A stretch of 6,077 bases of DNA from Balneolales bacterium (GTDB lineage Bacteria > Bacteroidota > Rhodothermia > Balneolales > Natronogracilivirgulaceae), in the NCBI GenBank assembly GCA_007127665.1, contig SKYY01000042.1:1-6077 (forward strand), in the 5' to 3' direction. The position numbers and the translations under genes are program-made. Shown here piece after piece: positions 1 through 6,077 of this stretch. The notes beneath the pieces were generated by a model, which was given only the letters and a program-made list of their open reading frames with translations, did not search any database and had not been told where the DNA came from. Positions within the stretch are counted from its first letter, which is position 1, and each line of letters begins with the position of its first letter.

Positions 1-310
1 GGAGCGTACCCAGATCATCGGCCATGCGGCGGATCTGCAGCAGGTGCGCAGGCGTGAAGAGCGAGTCGTGGCGGAACGCGATGATCACCATGTTGTCGTC
101 CCTGCCGAACTCCCTGGCGATCCGCTGGTATTCAACGATGGTTTCGGAGTCCTCCGGATAGAATCCTTCAAGGTCAAAGTCCGCCTCGATGTTCCATGCC
201 GGTATCAGCGCAAAAATAACCAGTATGCCCGTGATGGCCAGCCAGGTGCGCGGACGCGACAGGATCAGGTCTATGACCGGGTTGATATATCGTTTTTCGA
301 GGCGTTTCAA
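1..310 (-). CDS. RND/MMPL-family transporter, N-terminal part (truncated by window edge)
   Basis: This is the first 103 codons of a large inner-membrane transporter; the rest lies beyond position 1. Translating the minus strand from a TTG at 310-308 gives a basic cytoplasmic start (MKRLEKRYINPVIDLILSRP). A single hydrophobic segment follows at about residues 21-38 (TWLAITGILVIFALIPA). Then comes a soluble stretch with DFDLEGFYPEDSE at about 44-56 and a beta/alpha pattern (DDNMVIIAFRHD at about 71-82). This layout of TM1 followed by a periplasmic porter domain is typical of RND-superfamily permeases of the MMPL/HpnN type. Those use the proton gradient to move lipids or other hydrophobic substrates. 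The frame has an in-frame TGA just upstream and no ATG before residue 74, so TTG at 310 is the best start, although no Shine-Dalgarno is seen. It lies 58 bp after the outer-membrane barrel gene on the same strand, so the two are probably co-transcribed. The substrate is unknown. The family call is fairly secure, the start less so. Confidence 0.72.
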   Translation of the reverse strand, partial: MKRLEKRYINPVIDLILSRPRTWLAITGILVIFALIPAWNIEADFDLEGFYPEDSETIVEYQRIAREFGRDDNMVIIAFRHDSLFTPAHLLQIRRMADDLGTL

Positions 311-368
311 GAGAACTGAAATGGCAAATGTGAAAGTTTCCGTACATGGTCAACACGAGGATGCGTCA

Positions 369-1769
369 TCAGAAAAAAAACCGGATGCCGGCATAGATAA
401 GGCTGTTGCTCCGATAGGAACCGAAACTCGGGTGTCCATAGTTCGCCTGCGGCAGTGGCCCGCCAAAAAAATGTGCGCCGACTGAGACGTTCACATTATC
501 CATGAGATCGTAAGAATGCCCGGTACGTATCCAGAAGTCCTTGCCATTGGGTTGATAAACAATAGTCAGGTCACTGGACAGCCTCTGGCGAAACAGGTCC
601 CGGCGAACGGTTGCCGCAAGTTGATGAAAAATGGAATCCTGGATTACATCCGGATGCGGATCCGGTATGATCTGTGCGCTCCACTGGCCACCCAGGGTGA
701 GCAGGGAGCCGGAGTACCGCACTCCAATTACGGTTTCAACAGCGCTGTGGACGGAAAGAAATCCATCGGCTTCCGTTGCGATAATTTCCGTGATTGACGG
801 GATGAGGGTCAGGTCAGGTTCATTCCATTCAAAGGAAAGAAGGGGTTTGGGGATGCGGTCGAATGCTCTTTCACGAAACCAGGCAGCTTCGGCAGTTGCG
901 GTCAGGGCCGTTGAGAGTTGCAGGGAGAAAGCAGCGGTGGCTATCCAGCCCGGGGTGAACTGTTCGGTGAGGAGAATATCGGGGGATGGCAGAGGATTGC
1001 CCGGGCTGAAAATCCGGATTTTTTTCCGGTAGGCGGGGGTGGATGGGGTCCAGTAGAGCACACCGGCCTGCAGTTCCAGAGGACCGATGTTGCCGGATTC
1101 CCACAGAAGGGCGAATTGCGGATGACGGATACCCCGGCGGTTTTCAGCAGCATCAACGCGTACCGGGATTCCGGCCGGTACCGGAATATGAACAAACCAG
1201 CGGCTATCGGGGCGGGGAAGAAGTGACGGAGTAGGCGCAGGTGAGAGCAATAGACGAAAACGCGAGTCCCCAAGGTAGTAGGAATAGGCCAGGACGACTG
1301 TGCCGCGACGAAGTTGGGGGTCGGGCTCAAGCAGGAAATTACGCAGGTCGACAGGCTGTATTCTGTCGACCGGCGCCTGAAAGGGCGAGTGGCCCGGCTG
1401 CAGGACCTGGCGTCCGATCCGCAGATCACTGTTGGTGAAGTAAAGTTCCAGCCACGCCTCGGGCAGCATCCACTCAAGGGAATCGGCCGACGCTTCAAAC
1501 CGGTTCCGGATGTCGGTCCTGACGAAAAAACGTCCCCGATCAAAACGTTGATCCAGGTGAATGCTGATCCTTTGCACCCCGGGCACCCATTCGTCGGGAT
1601 TTGAAAAAGAAACCCCTGCAAGAAGGTGGTATTCGCCTCTCAGATCGGGTTGTGCCGGTGTCCGTGAAGGTATTAGAAGAACCGTGAAAACCGCAATCAA
1701 AAGGGATAAAAGGCGCGAAAAAATGGTAAGGTGCAAAGCCGGCAGAGTGACTGATTTATAATTTTTCAA
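369..1769 (-). CDS. Outer-membrane beta-barrel protein (DUF1302-like), likely partner of the RND transporter
   Basis: A 466-residue protein with a clear export signal: basic start, hydrophobic core at about residues 19-33 (RLLSLLIAVFTVLLI), and a probable signal peptidase I site after TPA at about 39. The mature part has alternating hydrophobic/polar strands and ends in GIRFFF, matching the terminal aromatic used by the BAM complex to recognise barrels. Residues 117-170 contain RIGRQVLQPG, PVDRIQPVDLRN and AYSYYLGDSRFRLLL. These resemble the 'GRQ...NP.D' and following strand of DUF1302/alginate-export-like porins, which in other bacteria are encoded beside MMPL/RND transporters. The family link is from memory of motifs and is moderate. 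The start is TTG at 1769-1767, with an in-frame TAA four codons upstream; a second TTG near codon 12 would also leave a workable signal peptide. The RND transporter follows 58 bp downstream. A role in envelope transport is inferred from context. Confidence 0.68.
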   Translation of the reverse strand: MKNYKSVTLPALHLTIFSRLLSLLIAVFTVLLIPSRTPAQPDLRGEYHLLAGVSFSNPDEWVPGVQRISIHLDQRFDRGRFFVRTDIRNRFEASADSLEWMLPEAWLELYFTNSDLRIGRQVLQPGHSPFQAPVDRIQPVDLRNFLLEPDPQLRRGTVVLAYSYYLGDSRFRLLLSPAPTPSLLPRPDSRWFVHIPVPAGIPVRVDAAENRRGIRHPQFALLWESGNIGPLELQAGVLYWTPSTPAYRKKIRIFSPGNPLPSPDILLTEQFTPGWIATAAFSLQLSTALTATAEAAWFRERAFDRIPKPLLSFEWNEPDLTLIPSITEIIATEADGFLSVHSAVETVIGVRYSGSLLTLGGQWSAQIIPDPHPDVIQDSIFHQLAATVRRDLFRQRLSSDLTIVYQPNGKDFWIRTGHSYDLMDNVNVSVGAHFFGGPLPQANYGHPSFGSYRSNSLIYAGIRFFF

Positions 1770-1800
1770 TTGCTGATTTTACAGAAAATGCTTATTTTTG
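1770..1800 (+). promoter_or_regulatory. Candidate Bacteroidota-type promoter for the SRPBCC gene
   Basis: TTG at 1770-1772 is followed after 20 bp by TATTTTTG at 1793-1800. This fits the Bacteroidota primary-sigma pattern (TTG near -33, TAnnTTTG near -7). It would start transcription near 1807 and give a leader of about 95 nt before the ATG at 1902. The -33 element abuts the start codon of the divergent barrel gene. No equally good match was found for the minus strand. The match is by eye; transcription is not shown. Confidence 0.5.
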
Positions 1801-1901
1801 GTTTATTGTGCGATAACGAGAAAGTCCTGCGTGCAATCTTGCGGTGATACCAGCCACAAATCACACGAACCAATCAACTTACCGAAGTATACAAGTACAT
1901 T

Positions 1902-2384
1902 ATGGCGCATCAAAGAATCGAAGTTGACCTGCCACTGGCAAAAGTTTATGAGTTGATGAGCTCTCCCACGGATTTCCCGAAGTTCCTGTCCTCGCTCAGG
2001 GAGGTCAATAAAGTAAACTCGCAAACTTTTGAATATGCAACTGAAATTGGTGGAGAAGAATTCCGGTGGACCACCAACATCATTGATGATCTTCGCAACA
2101 CCCGTTTTGCATGGATCACCATAAATGGGAACCTGAATCAAACCGGAACCATTCGTTTTACTCCGTTGAACAACGGATCACGTACCAGGGTGGATTTCAG
2201 TCTTGATTACCGGACGTTCTTTGGTGAACCCTCCTCAGAAATGGCAAAATTCATTGAAGGTTTGCCGGATAAGCTTATGAACGACCTTGAGAAGTTCAAG
2301 AATCTGGCCGAGAGCGGCAGTTTCAAAGACGAAACCGAGAAAGAGGAAGTTACTTCCGACAATAAGGAAGAGGTAACAGCCTGA
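1902..2384 (+). CDS. SRPBCC (START/polyketide cyclase-like) family protein with acidic C-terminal tail
   Basis: A 160-residue cytoplasmic protein with no signal peptide or membrane segment. It follows the SRPBCC fold plan: a first strand and helix (IEVDLPLAKVYELMSSPTDF, residues 6-25, then FPKF), and antiparallel strands with the usual RWTTNIIDD and RFAWITINGNLNQTGTIRFTPL stretches (about 55-87). A TRVDFSLDY strand follows, and then a long C-terminal helix ending LMNDLEKFKNLAE (about 124-136). The 'DLEKFK' ending is common in cyclase/dehydrase-like members of this superfamily. These proteins bind lipids or other hydrophobic ligands in a deep pocket, but the ligand cannot be read from the sequence. 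The last 20 or so residues (about 140-160) are rich in Glu, Asp and Lys and probably disordered. The ATG at 1902 fits the first strand of the fold; no Shine-Dalgarno is seen. It is transcribed alone: promoter at 1770-1800, terminator at 2401-2428. The fold is confident, the role unknown. Confidence 0.75.
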   Translation: MAHQRIEVDLPLAKVYELMSSPTDFPKFLSSLREVNKVNSQTFEYATEIGGEEFRWTTNIIDDLRNTRFAWITINGNLNQTGTIRFTPLNNGSRTRVDFSLDYRTFFGEPSSEMAKFIEGLPDKLMNDLEKFKNLAESGSFKDETEKEEVTSDNKEEVTA

Positions 2385-2393
2385 TTTTCAGGC
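2379..2393 (+). other. Small perfect hairpin over the SRPBCC stop codon
   Basis: GCCTGA (2379-2384) and TCAGGC (2388-2393) form a perfect 6-bp stem with a TTT loop, overlapping the TGA stop at 2382-2384. It sits 7 bp before the main terminator hairpin and may protect the 3' end or assist termination. The hairpin is seen directly; the function is inferred. Confidence 0.35.
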
Positions 2394-2400
2394 AGCGTTT

Positions 2401-2428
2401 AAAAGGGGGCTTATGCCCCTTTTTTTTT
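2401..2428 (+). terminator. Rho-independent terminator after the SRPBCC gene
   Basis: A stem pairs 2401-2410 (AAAAGGGGGC) with 2415-2424 (GCCCCTTTTT), with one G-T wobble and a TTAT loop at 2411-2414. A run of nine T follows at 2420-2428. This is a classic intrinsic terminator starting 16 bp after the SRPBCC stop codon. The A-run on the 5' side could make it partly active in the other direction, but no minus-strand gene ends here. Confidence 0.85.
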
Positions 2429-2460
2429 ATCCGCAAGTGATCCAAGCCGGCCACTCCCAA

Positions 2461-3342
2461 ATGCTCCTCTCCGCTTTCCTTGACAGTGAATTGGTCGCCA
2501 GGCCTTTCGTCTGCGTGCTGGGATATCCGGTTTCTCACAGCCGCTCACCAGCCATACACAATGCCGCGCTTGCCTATCACGGAATTCACGTGCAGTATTA
2601 TGCCGTGGCCTGTCCGCCCGAGGAGTTTCATCTCGTGCCTGCCCTTTTCAAAATGCCGGAATTCAAAGGCGCCAATGTGACCATTCCGCTTAAAGAAAAA
2701 ATCGTATCATTGCTGGATTCGCTGGAAACTGACGCAAAGCGGATCGGAGCCGTGAATACCGTCGTGCCGGACGGACGTGACAGACGCCTCAAGGGATACA
2801 ATACCGATGTCTACGGTTTCATGAAGCCATTGGAGCCTTTTGGAGAGATTTCCGCTGCAACCATTTTGGGAACGGGGGGAGCCGCCAGGGCTGCCATTGC
2901 CGGGTTGGCCGAAAGCGGTTGCAAAAAAATCCATCTTGTAAGTCGCACATCCAAGAAGCATGAAATGGCCGGTATATATCCGGATATCGTGCGTGTCATC
3001 ACATATGATGATCTGGAGCAGGTTTTACCCGGATCGCAACTTCTTGTGAACACCACGCCGGTGGGGATGCATCCCGGCCGTGACAGTTCGCCGGTAGGGG
3101 AAGAGCTGATCCCGTTGCTGAAGCGGAAAATTTGCTATGATATCATATACAATCCTCCCGAAACAAAATTGGTCAGGCAAGCGCGCCGTGAAGGGGCAAA
3201 AGTGATCGGGGGGCTTGACATGTTCCTGTATCAGGCGGCCCGGTCATTTGAACTGTGGTTCGGAAAAACCATGCCCATGGATCTGGTGCGGGATGTTGTG
3301 ATCAAATCACTCGATGAAATGAACATGACAGCCTCCGGCTGA
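2461..3342 (+). CDS. aroE: Shikimate dehydrogenase (NADP+)
   Basis: AroE reduces 3-dehydroshikimate to shikimate with NADPH, the fourth step of the pathway to chorismate and aromatic amino acids, in the cytoplasm. All key motifs are present, numbered from the ATG at 2461. Substrate-binding YPVSHSRSPAIHN is at 22-34 (Ser25/Ser27), and NVTIPLK at 72-78 ends in the catalytic Lys78. AVNTVV is at 97-102, and GYNTDVYGF at 112-120 carries catalytic Asp116. The nucleotide-binding loop GTGGAARAA is at 137-145, followed by SRT (161-163), the position of the usual NRT NADP motif. NTTPVGM, YDIIYNPPET and the C-terminal GGLDMFLYQA complete the family pattern. The 293-residue length is slightly above the usual 270-290. 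The frame is open back to an ATG at 2413, but that codon lies in the terminator loop, so 2461 was chosen; no Shine-Dalgarno precedes it. The promoter is not evident. pgeF follows after 94 bp on the same strand. Confidence 0.95.
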   Translation: MLLSAFLDSELVARPFVCVLGYPVSHSRSPAIHNAALAYHGIHVQYYAVACPPEEFHLVPALFKMPEFKGANVTIPLKEKIVSLLDSLETDAKRIGAVNTVVPDGRDRRLKGYNTDVYGFMKPLEPFGEISAATILGTGGAARAAIAGLAESGCKKIHLVSRTSKKHEMAGIYPDIVRVITYDDLEQVLPGSQLLVNTTPVGMHPGRDSSPVGEELIPLLKRKICYDIIYNPPETKLVRQARREGAKVIGGLDMFLYQAARSFELWFGKTMPMDLVRDVVIKSLDEMNMTASG

Positions 3343-3345
3343 CAC

Positions 3346-3368
3346 ACAGGAGGATGATTACATCCTGT
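3346..3368 (+). other. Weak hairpin after aroE
   Basis: Just after the aroE stop, AGGATG (3351-3356) pairs perfectly with CATCCT (3361-3366) around an ATTA loop. An alternative fold pairs ACAGGA (3346-3351) with TCCTGT (3363-3368). No T-run follows, so it is not a standard intrinsic terminator. It could be a processing or RNA-stability element, or chance. Confidence 0.25.
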
Positions 3369-3436
3369 CATGTGAATTCATTCTGACAATATGAATCTAA
3401 ATTGTTCTAAACAGATGATAATGGAGCAACGGCCTG

Positions 3437-4159
3437 ATGCCTGAAATCTGGACGGACAGAAAAGAGCTGCACGCCGCGTTCATCACACGCGAGATTGAGA
3501 GTGGTGACACACATTTTCAATCTGTTACGGCACCCGAAGATGAGGAAAGCGCGTTGAGGGCGCTGGAAAACAACCGTGGTGTGATCTCGGGGTACTTTGG
3601 CTTTCCGGACCTGAAGCTGTGCATGGCAAAACAGGTGCACGGCAGGCAGCTGGTCTACACGGATAAGCCGGGTCTTGCAGGAGAGGCGGACGGACTCGTT
3701 ACCGACCGGCCGGGACTGGCTGTCGGGGTTCTCGTCGCTGATTGCGCAGCCTTGCTTCTTGCGGATCGTGTGAACAAGGTTGTAGCCGCGGTGCATGCCG
3801 GCTGGCGGGGCGCCATTGCAGGGATCATCCCCGAAGCGGTGCGTCAGATGGAAAAAATCGGCGCCGAACCCGATCTGATTCAAGCTTACATAAGTCCATG
3901 CATTTCGATGGAGGCCTTTGAAGTAGGCGAAGAAGTCGCATCCCAATTTCCGGATCGCTTCGTGGACCGGTCCGGACGCAAACCTCACGTTGATCTTCAG
4001 GGGTACATCTACGAAGAAATGCTAAAAAACGGTATTTCAGGTCCATCCGTTATTCGTGACACGACCTGCACCTTCCACAATGAGAAGCTGTTGCATTCCC
4101 ATCGCAGAGACGGGTTTCGCAGTGGCCGGATGCTGGGTGTCGTTTTTGTGGCGGAATAA
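3437..4159 (+). CDS. pgeF: Peptidoglycan editing factor PgeF / YfiH-LACC1 family protein
   Basis: A 240-residue cytoplasmic protein of the YfiH/DUF152 family, once called multicopper polyphenol oxidase. Known members act as purine nucleoside phosphorylase/deaminase (LACC1-type) or limit misincorporation of L-Ser into peptidoglycan precursors (PgeF). Which role applies here cannot be read from sequence. The zinc-site residues are all present: His68 in KQVHG (65-69), Cys103 in VADCAALLLAD (100-110), and His120 in AVHAGWRG (118-125). EADGLVTDRPGLAVGV (83-98), YISPCISMEAFEVGEEV and the C-terminal HSHRRDGFRSGRMLGVVF are also family signatures. The N-terminal segment is less typical: after AAFITR (13-18) the usual GG-S and 'SLNLG' region is not recognisable. 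The ATG at 3437 is supported by a weak GGAG at 3423-3426, 10 nt upstream. aroE lies 94 bp upstream on the same strand; the two may share a transcript. Confidence 0.9.
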   Translation: MPEIWTDRKELHAAFITREIESGDTHFQSVTAPEDEESALRALENNRGVISGYFGFPDLKLCMAKQVHGRQLVYTDKPGLAGEADGLVTDRPGLAVGVLVADCAALLLADRVNKVVAAVHAGWRGAIAGIIPEAVRQMEKIGAEPDLIQAYISPCISMEAFEVGEEVASQFPDRFVDRSGRKPHVDLQGYIYEEMLKNGISGPSVIRDTTCTFHNEKLLHSHRRDGFRSGRMLGVVFVAE

Positions 4160-4323
4160 GCCGTCTTGCCATGGTTTCTTTTTCTGCTTTTTTGAAAACA
4201 CCTGCTGCATGAAAAAAATGACGCTCCGGGAACAATTTCAGCCAGTTTTTTTTTATGTATTTTATTATGCCGGATTGAGATGCATATCGCCAAAACCGCT
4301 TACGACACTTCCAGTATACTGAC
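4160..4323. other. 164-bp T-rich intergenic region before dxr
   Basis: No gene is seen. The region has several T-runs, the longest nine T at 4246-4254. This run directly follows CAG-C-CAG (4239-4245), which can pair with CTGCTG (4202-4207) across a long loop. That makes at best a weak terminator for pgeF. A perfect 10-bp palindrome, CAGTATACTG (4312-4321), lies 2 bp before the dxr start codon. No TTG/TAnnTTTG promoter stands out, so the dxr promoter is not assigned. Confidence 0.4.
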
Positions 4324-5472
4324 GTGAACAAACAAAGCCTGCTTATACTCGGGTCCACCGGATCCATCGGAACCCAGACTCTTGATATTGTGCGGGAACA
4401 TCCGGACATCCTGGAGGTATTTGCCATCACGGCGCACACCAACTGGGAAACACTGGCGAAACAGATCAACGAATTCCGTCCCGCTTATGCTTTGCTCGTG
4501 GATGAAACCCATTTCAGCCAGCTCAGGGATGCTGTCACGCATACAGATACCGAGCTGCTCCGGGGCATGGGAAAGATGGACAGTCTGGCAACCGCAGAAG
4601 AAGTCGACACGGTCATCAACAGTCTGGTGGGTTTTTCGGGGTTCCGTCCCAGTATTGCAGCGCTCTCGGCCGGGAAAAAGGTGGCATTGGCCAACAAAGA
4701 GTCGCTGGTGGTTGGCGGTGCCTTGCTTGCACCGTATCTCAATGGCAATTATGACCGTCTGATACCGATTGATTCGGAGCACAGTGCCATTTTGCAATGC
4801 CTGGTCGGCGAGGAGTTGAGAAACATTGAGAAACTCATTATCACAGCAAGCGGCGGGCCTTTCCGCACCTGGAGCAAAAAACAGTTGCGACAGGTGACTG
4901 TCCGTGACGCCCTGAAGCATCCGAACTGGGATATGGGAGCAAAAATCACTATTGATTCCGCAACCATGATGAACAAGGGGCTCGAGGTCATTGAAGCACA
5001 CTGGCTCTTCGGCTTGCCGCTTGACCGGATTGAGGCTGTTGTGCATCCGCAAAGCATTGTCCACTCCATGGTGCTTTTCCATGATGGATCCATCAAAGCG
5101 CAGATGGGCCTGCCGGACATGCGACTGCCGATACAGTACGCACTGAGTTTCCCTGACCGCTGGCCGCTGCCATCCCGGCAGATAGATTGGAGCCAGGCGC
5201 AGCAATTGACTTTTGAACCTGTGGACCTTGAGCGCTTTCCCTGTTTCGACCTGGCCTTGCAGTCCATTGATGCCGGAGGCTATGCGCCAGCCATTTTGAA
5301 CGCATCAAACGAAGTGGCGGTTGAACGATTTCTGAAAGAAGAAATTTCGTATATTCAAATTTCCGAAATAGTAGAAAAAAGTTTGTCTCATATAAGAAAC
5401 ACAGATACGTTATCAGTAGAGTCGCTTGAAGCGGTTGACCGGGAGGCAAGGGCCTACGCCCGGAACATCTGA
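4324..5472 (+). CDS. dxr: 1-deoxy-D-xylulose 5-phosphate reductoisomerase
   Basis: Dxr (IspC) rearranges and reduces DXP to 2-C-methyl-D-erythritol 4-phosphate with NADPH and a divalent metal. This is the committed step of the MEP route to isoprenoids, in the cytoplasm. The 382-residue length is close to the family norm of 380-400. Motifs in order: NADPH-binding GSTGSIG (10-16), ANKESLV (123-129), and IDSEHSA (149-155) with metal ligands Asp150 and Glu152. Then come SGGPF (176-180), HPNWDMG (199-205) with His199, DSATMMNKGLEVIEA (211-225) with Ser212, Asn217, Lys218 and metal ligand Glu221, and VHPQSIVHSMV (240-250). The C-terminal NASNE (326-330) domain is also complete. The start is GTG at 4324; it places GSTGSIG at the normal distance from the N-terminus. 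No Shine-Dalgarno is seen. rseP follows in the same frame 24 nt after the stop, a common pairing, so the two are probably co-transcribed. Its presence shows the organism uses the MEP pathway. Confidence 0.97.
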   Translation: MNKQSLLILGSTGSIGTQTLDIVREHPDILEVFAITAHTNWETLAKQINEFRPAYALLVDETHFSQLRDAVTHTDTELLRGMGKMDSLATAEEVDTVINSLVGFSGFRPSIAALSAGKKVALANKESLVVGGALLAPYLNGNYDRLIPIDSEHSAILQCLVGEELRNIEKLIITASGGPFRTWSKKQLRQVTVRDALKHPNWDMGAKITIDSATMMNKGLEVIEAHWLFGLPLDRIEAVVHPQSIVHSMVLFHDGSIKAQMGLPDMRLPIQYALSFPDRWPLPSRQIDWSQAQQLTFEPVDLERFPCFDLALQSIDAGGYAPAILNASNEVAVERFLKEEISYIQISEIVEKSLSHIRNTDTLSVESLEAVDREARAYARNI

Positions 5473-5496
5473 TATAACCAGAAATTCTATAAGGAA

Positions 5497-6077
5497 TTGA
5501 TTTTTAGCATACTTCAAACCATCGTCATCTTTATTGCTGCCATCTTTGTTCTTGTCCTGGTGCACGAACTGGGTCATTTTCTGGCTGCAAAACTTTTTGG
5601 AATGCGTGTTGAGCGCTTCTCCATCGGTTTCCCGCCACGTCTTTTTGGTATTAAAAAAGGTGATACCGACTATTGCATCTCGGCACTGCCCCTGGGAGGG
5701 TACGTGAAAATTTCGGGTATGGTTGATGAGAGCATGGATGACAGCTTTACCAAATCCGAACCAAAGGATTATGAATACAGGAGCAAACCGGTATGGCAAC
5801 GGATGATTGTGATAACGGCCGGGGTAATCTTCAACATGTTCCTGGCATACATCATCTTTGCGGTAATTACCTTTTCGCACGGTGTCAATCAGATACCTGC
5901 TGAAAATATAAAGGGAATGTACATCCCGGAAAGCTCCACGGCGGAGAAGGTGGGCTTTCAGACCGGAGACCGTATCGTGGCTGTCAATGACAAGGAGATC
6001 GACTACGTCCGCAGGGGACAGTTTTTCTCCATCTCCGAGATCACCAGTAAGTCGCTGAGTTTTACCGTGGAACGGAA
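5497..6077 (+). CDS. rseP: Site-2 zinc metalloprotease RseP, N-terminal part (truncated by window edge)
   Basis: RseP is an inner-membrane site-2 protease that cuts transmembrane segments, classically anti-sigma factor RseA in sigma-E stress signalling, and remnant signal peptides. Translation from TTG at 5497 gives a first membrane segment (about residues 5-22) ending in the catalytic zinc motif HELGH (23-27, catalytic Glu24), followed by FLAAKLFGMRVERFSIGF. SALPLGGYVKISG (about 62-74) is the conserved membrane-reentrant region. KPVWQRMIVITAGVIFNMFL (about 98-117) is the second segment with the family's GxxxN-type motif. A PDZ domain then begins (STAEKVGFQTGDRIVAVND), and the frame stays open to the window end; the LDG zinc motif would lie beyond. 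The start is chosen because it puts HELGH at the usual position. The codons between the dxr stop and 5497 contain no ATG, and AAGGAA directly abuts the TTG. The substrate here is unknown. Confidence 0.93.
   Translation, partial: MIFSILQTIVIFIAAIFVLVLVHELGHFLAAKLFGMRVERFSIGFPPRLFGIKKGDTDYCISALPLGGYVKISGMVDESMDDSFTKSEPKDYEYRSKPVWQRMIVITAGVIFNMFLAYIIFAVITFSHGVNQIPAENIKGMYIPESSTAEKVGFQTGDRIVAVNDKEIDYVRRGQFFSISEITSKSLSFTVER

Noticed and set aside
174..356. ATG-started frame at the start of the RND gene
   Set aside because: The product (MLTMYGNFHICHFSS...) lacks a membrane segment and is out of frame with the transporter, which has a proper TM1 and periplasmic start from TTG 310.
941..1621. 226-codon open frame on the minus strand
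   Set aside because: It lies wholly inside the barrel gene in another frame of the same strand. Its product is rich in Pro, Ser, Cys and Arg with no family pattern, while the barrel frame has a signal peptide and C-terminal Phe.
1770..1901. Promoter for the minus-strand barrel gene
   Set aside because: The minus strand was scanned for TTG/TAnnTTTG; only weak partial matches such as TAAGTTGA and GTGATTTG were found, so none was called.
3421..3444. Seven-codon ATG-TGA mini-ORF (MEQRPDA) overlapping the pgeF start
   Set aside because: It could be a translationally coupled leader, but it is very short, has no attenuator-like structure after it, and is easily explained by chance.
3407..3988. 193-codon open frame antisense to pgeF
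   Set aside because: It overlaps a clear PgeF protein and shows no domain of its own.
4300..5205. 301-codon open frame antisense to dxr
   Set aside because: dxr is complete with every catalytic motif. The antisense product is Cys/His/Gln-rich with no recognisable domain, typical of a shadow frame.

Overview
The window is ordinary housekeeping chromosome from a Gram-negative bacterium. It probably belongs to the Bacteroidota or a relative such as Balneolota or Rhodothermota. Four observations support this. There is an outer-membrane beta-barrel with a signal peptide and a C-terminal phenylalanine. One promoter fits the Bacteroidota TTG / TAnnTTTG pattern. Most genes lack a Shine-Dalgarno sequence, and four of the seven genes appear to start at TTG or GTG. 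The phylum is an inference; no rRNA or other marker is present to settle it.

The left third (1-1769) is read on the minus strand. An outer-membrane beta-barrel protein (369-1769) lies upstream of the N-terminal part of an RND/MMPL-type inner-membrane transporter (1-310, cut by the window edge). The two probably form an operon, and the pairing suggests export or lipid transport across the envelope.

A 132-bp divergent intergenic region (1770-1901) holds a good candidate promoter facing right. The right two thirds are read on the plus strand. First is a small SRPBCC (START/polyketide-cyclase-like) protein with an acidic tail (1902-2384), closed by a strong rho-independent terminator (2401-2428). 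Next are aroE (shikimate dehydrogenase, 2461-3342) and pgeF (YfiH/LACC1 family, 3437-4159). After a 164-bp T-rich spacer come dxr (DXP reductoisomerase, 4324-5472) and the 5' part of rseP (site-2 zinc metalloprotease, 5497-6077, cut by the window edge).

The plus-strand genes serve central cell functions: aromatic amino acid precursors (aroE), peptidoglycan fidelity or purine nucleoside handling (pgeF), isoprenoid precursors by the MEP pathway (dxr), and envelope stress proteolysis (rseP). I see no mobile element, CRISPR array, tRNA or rRNA, and no convincing new system. The points most worth a second look are the barrel/RND pair, the aroE start lying inside a terminator, and the frequent non-ATG starts.
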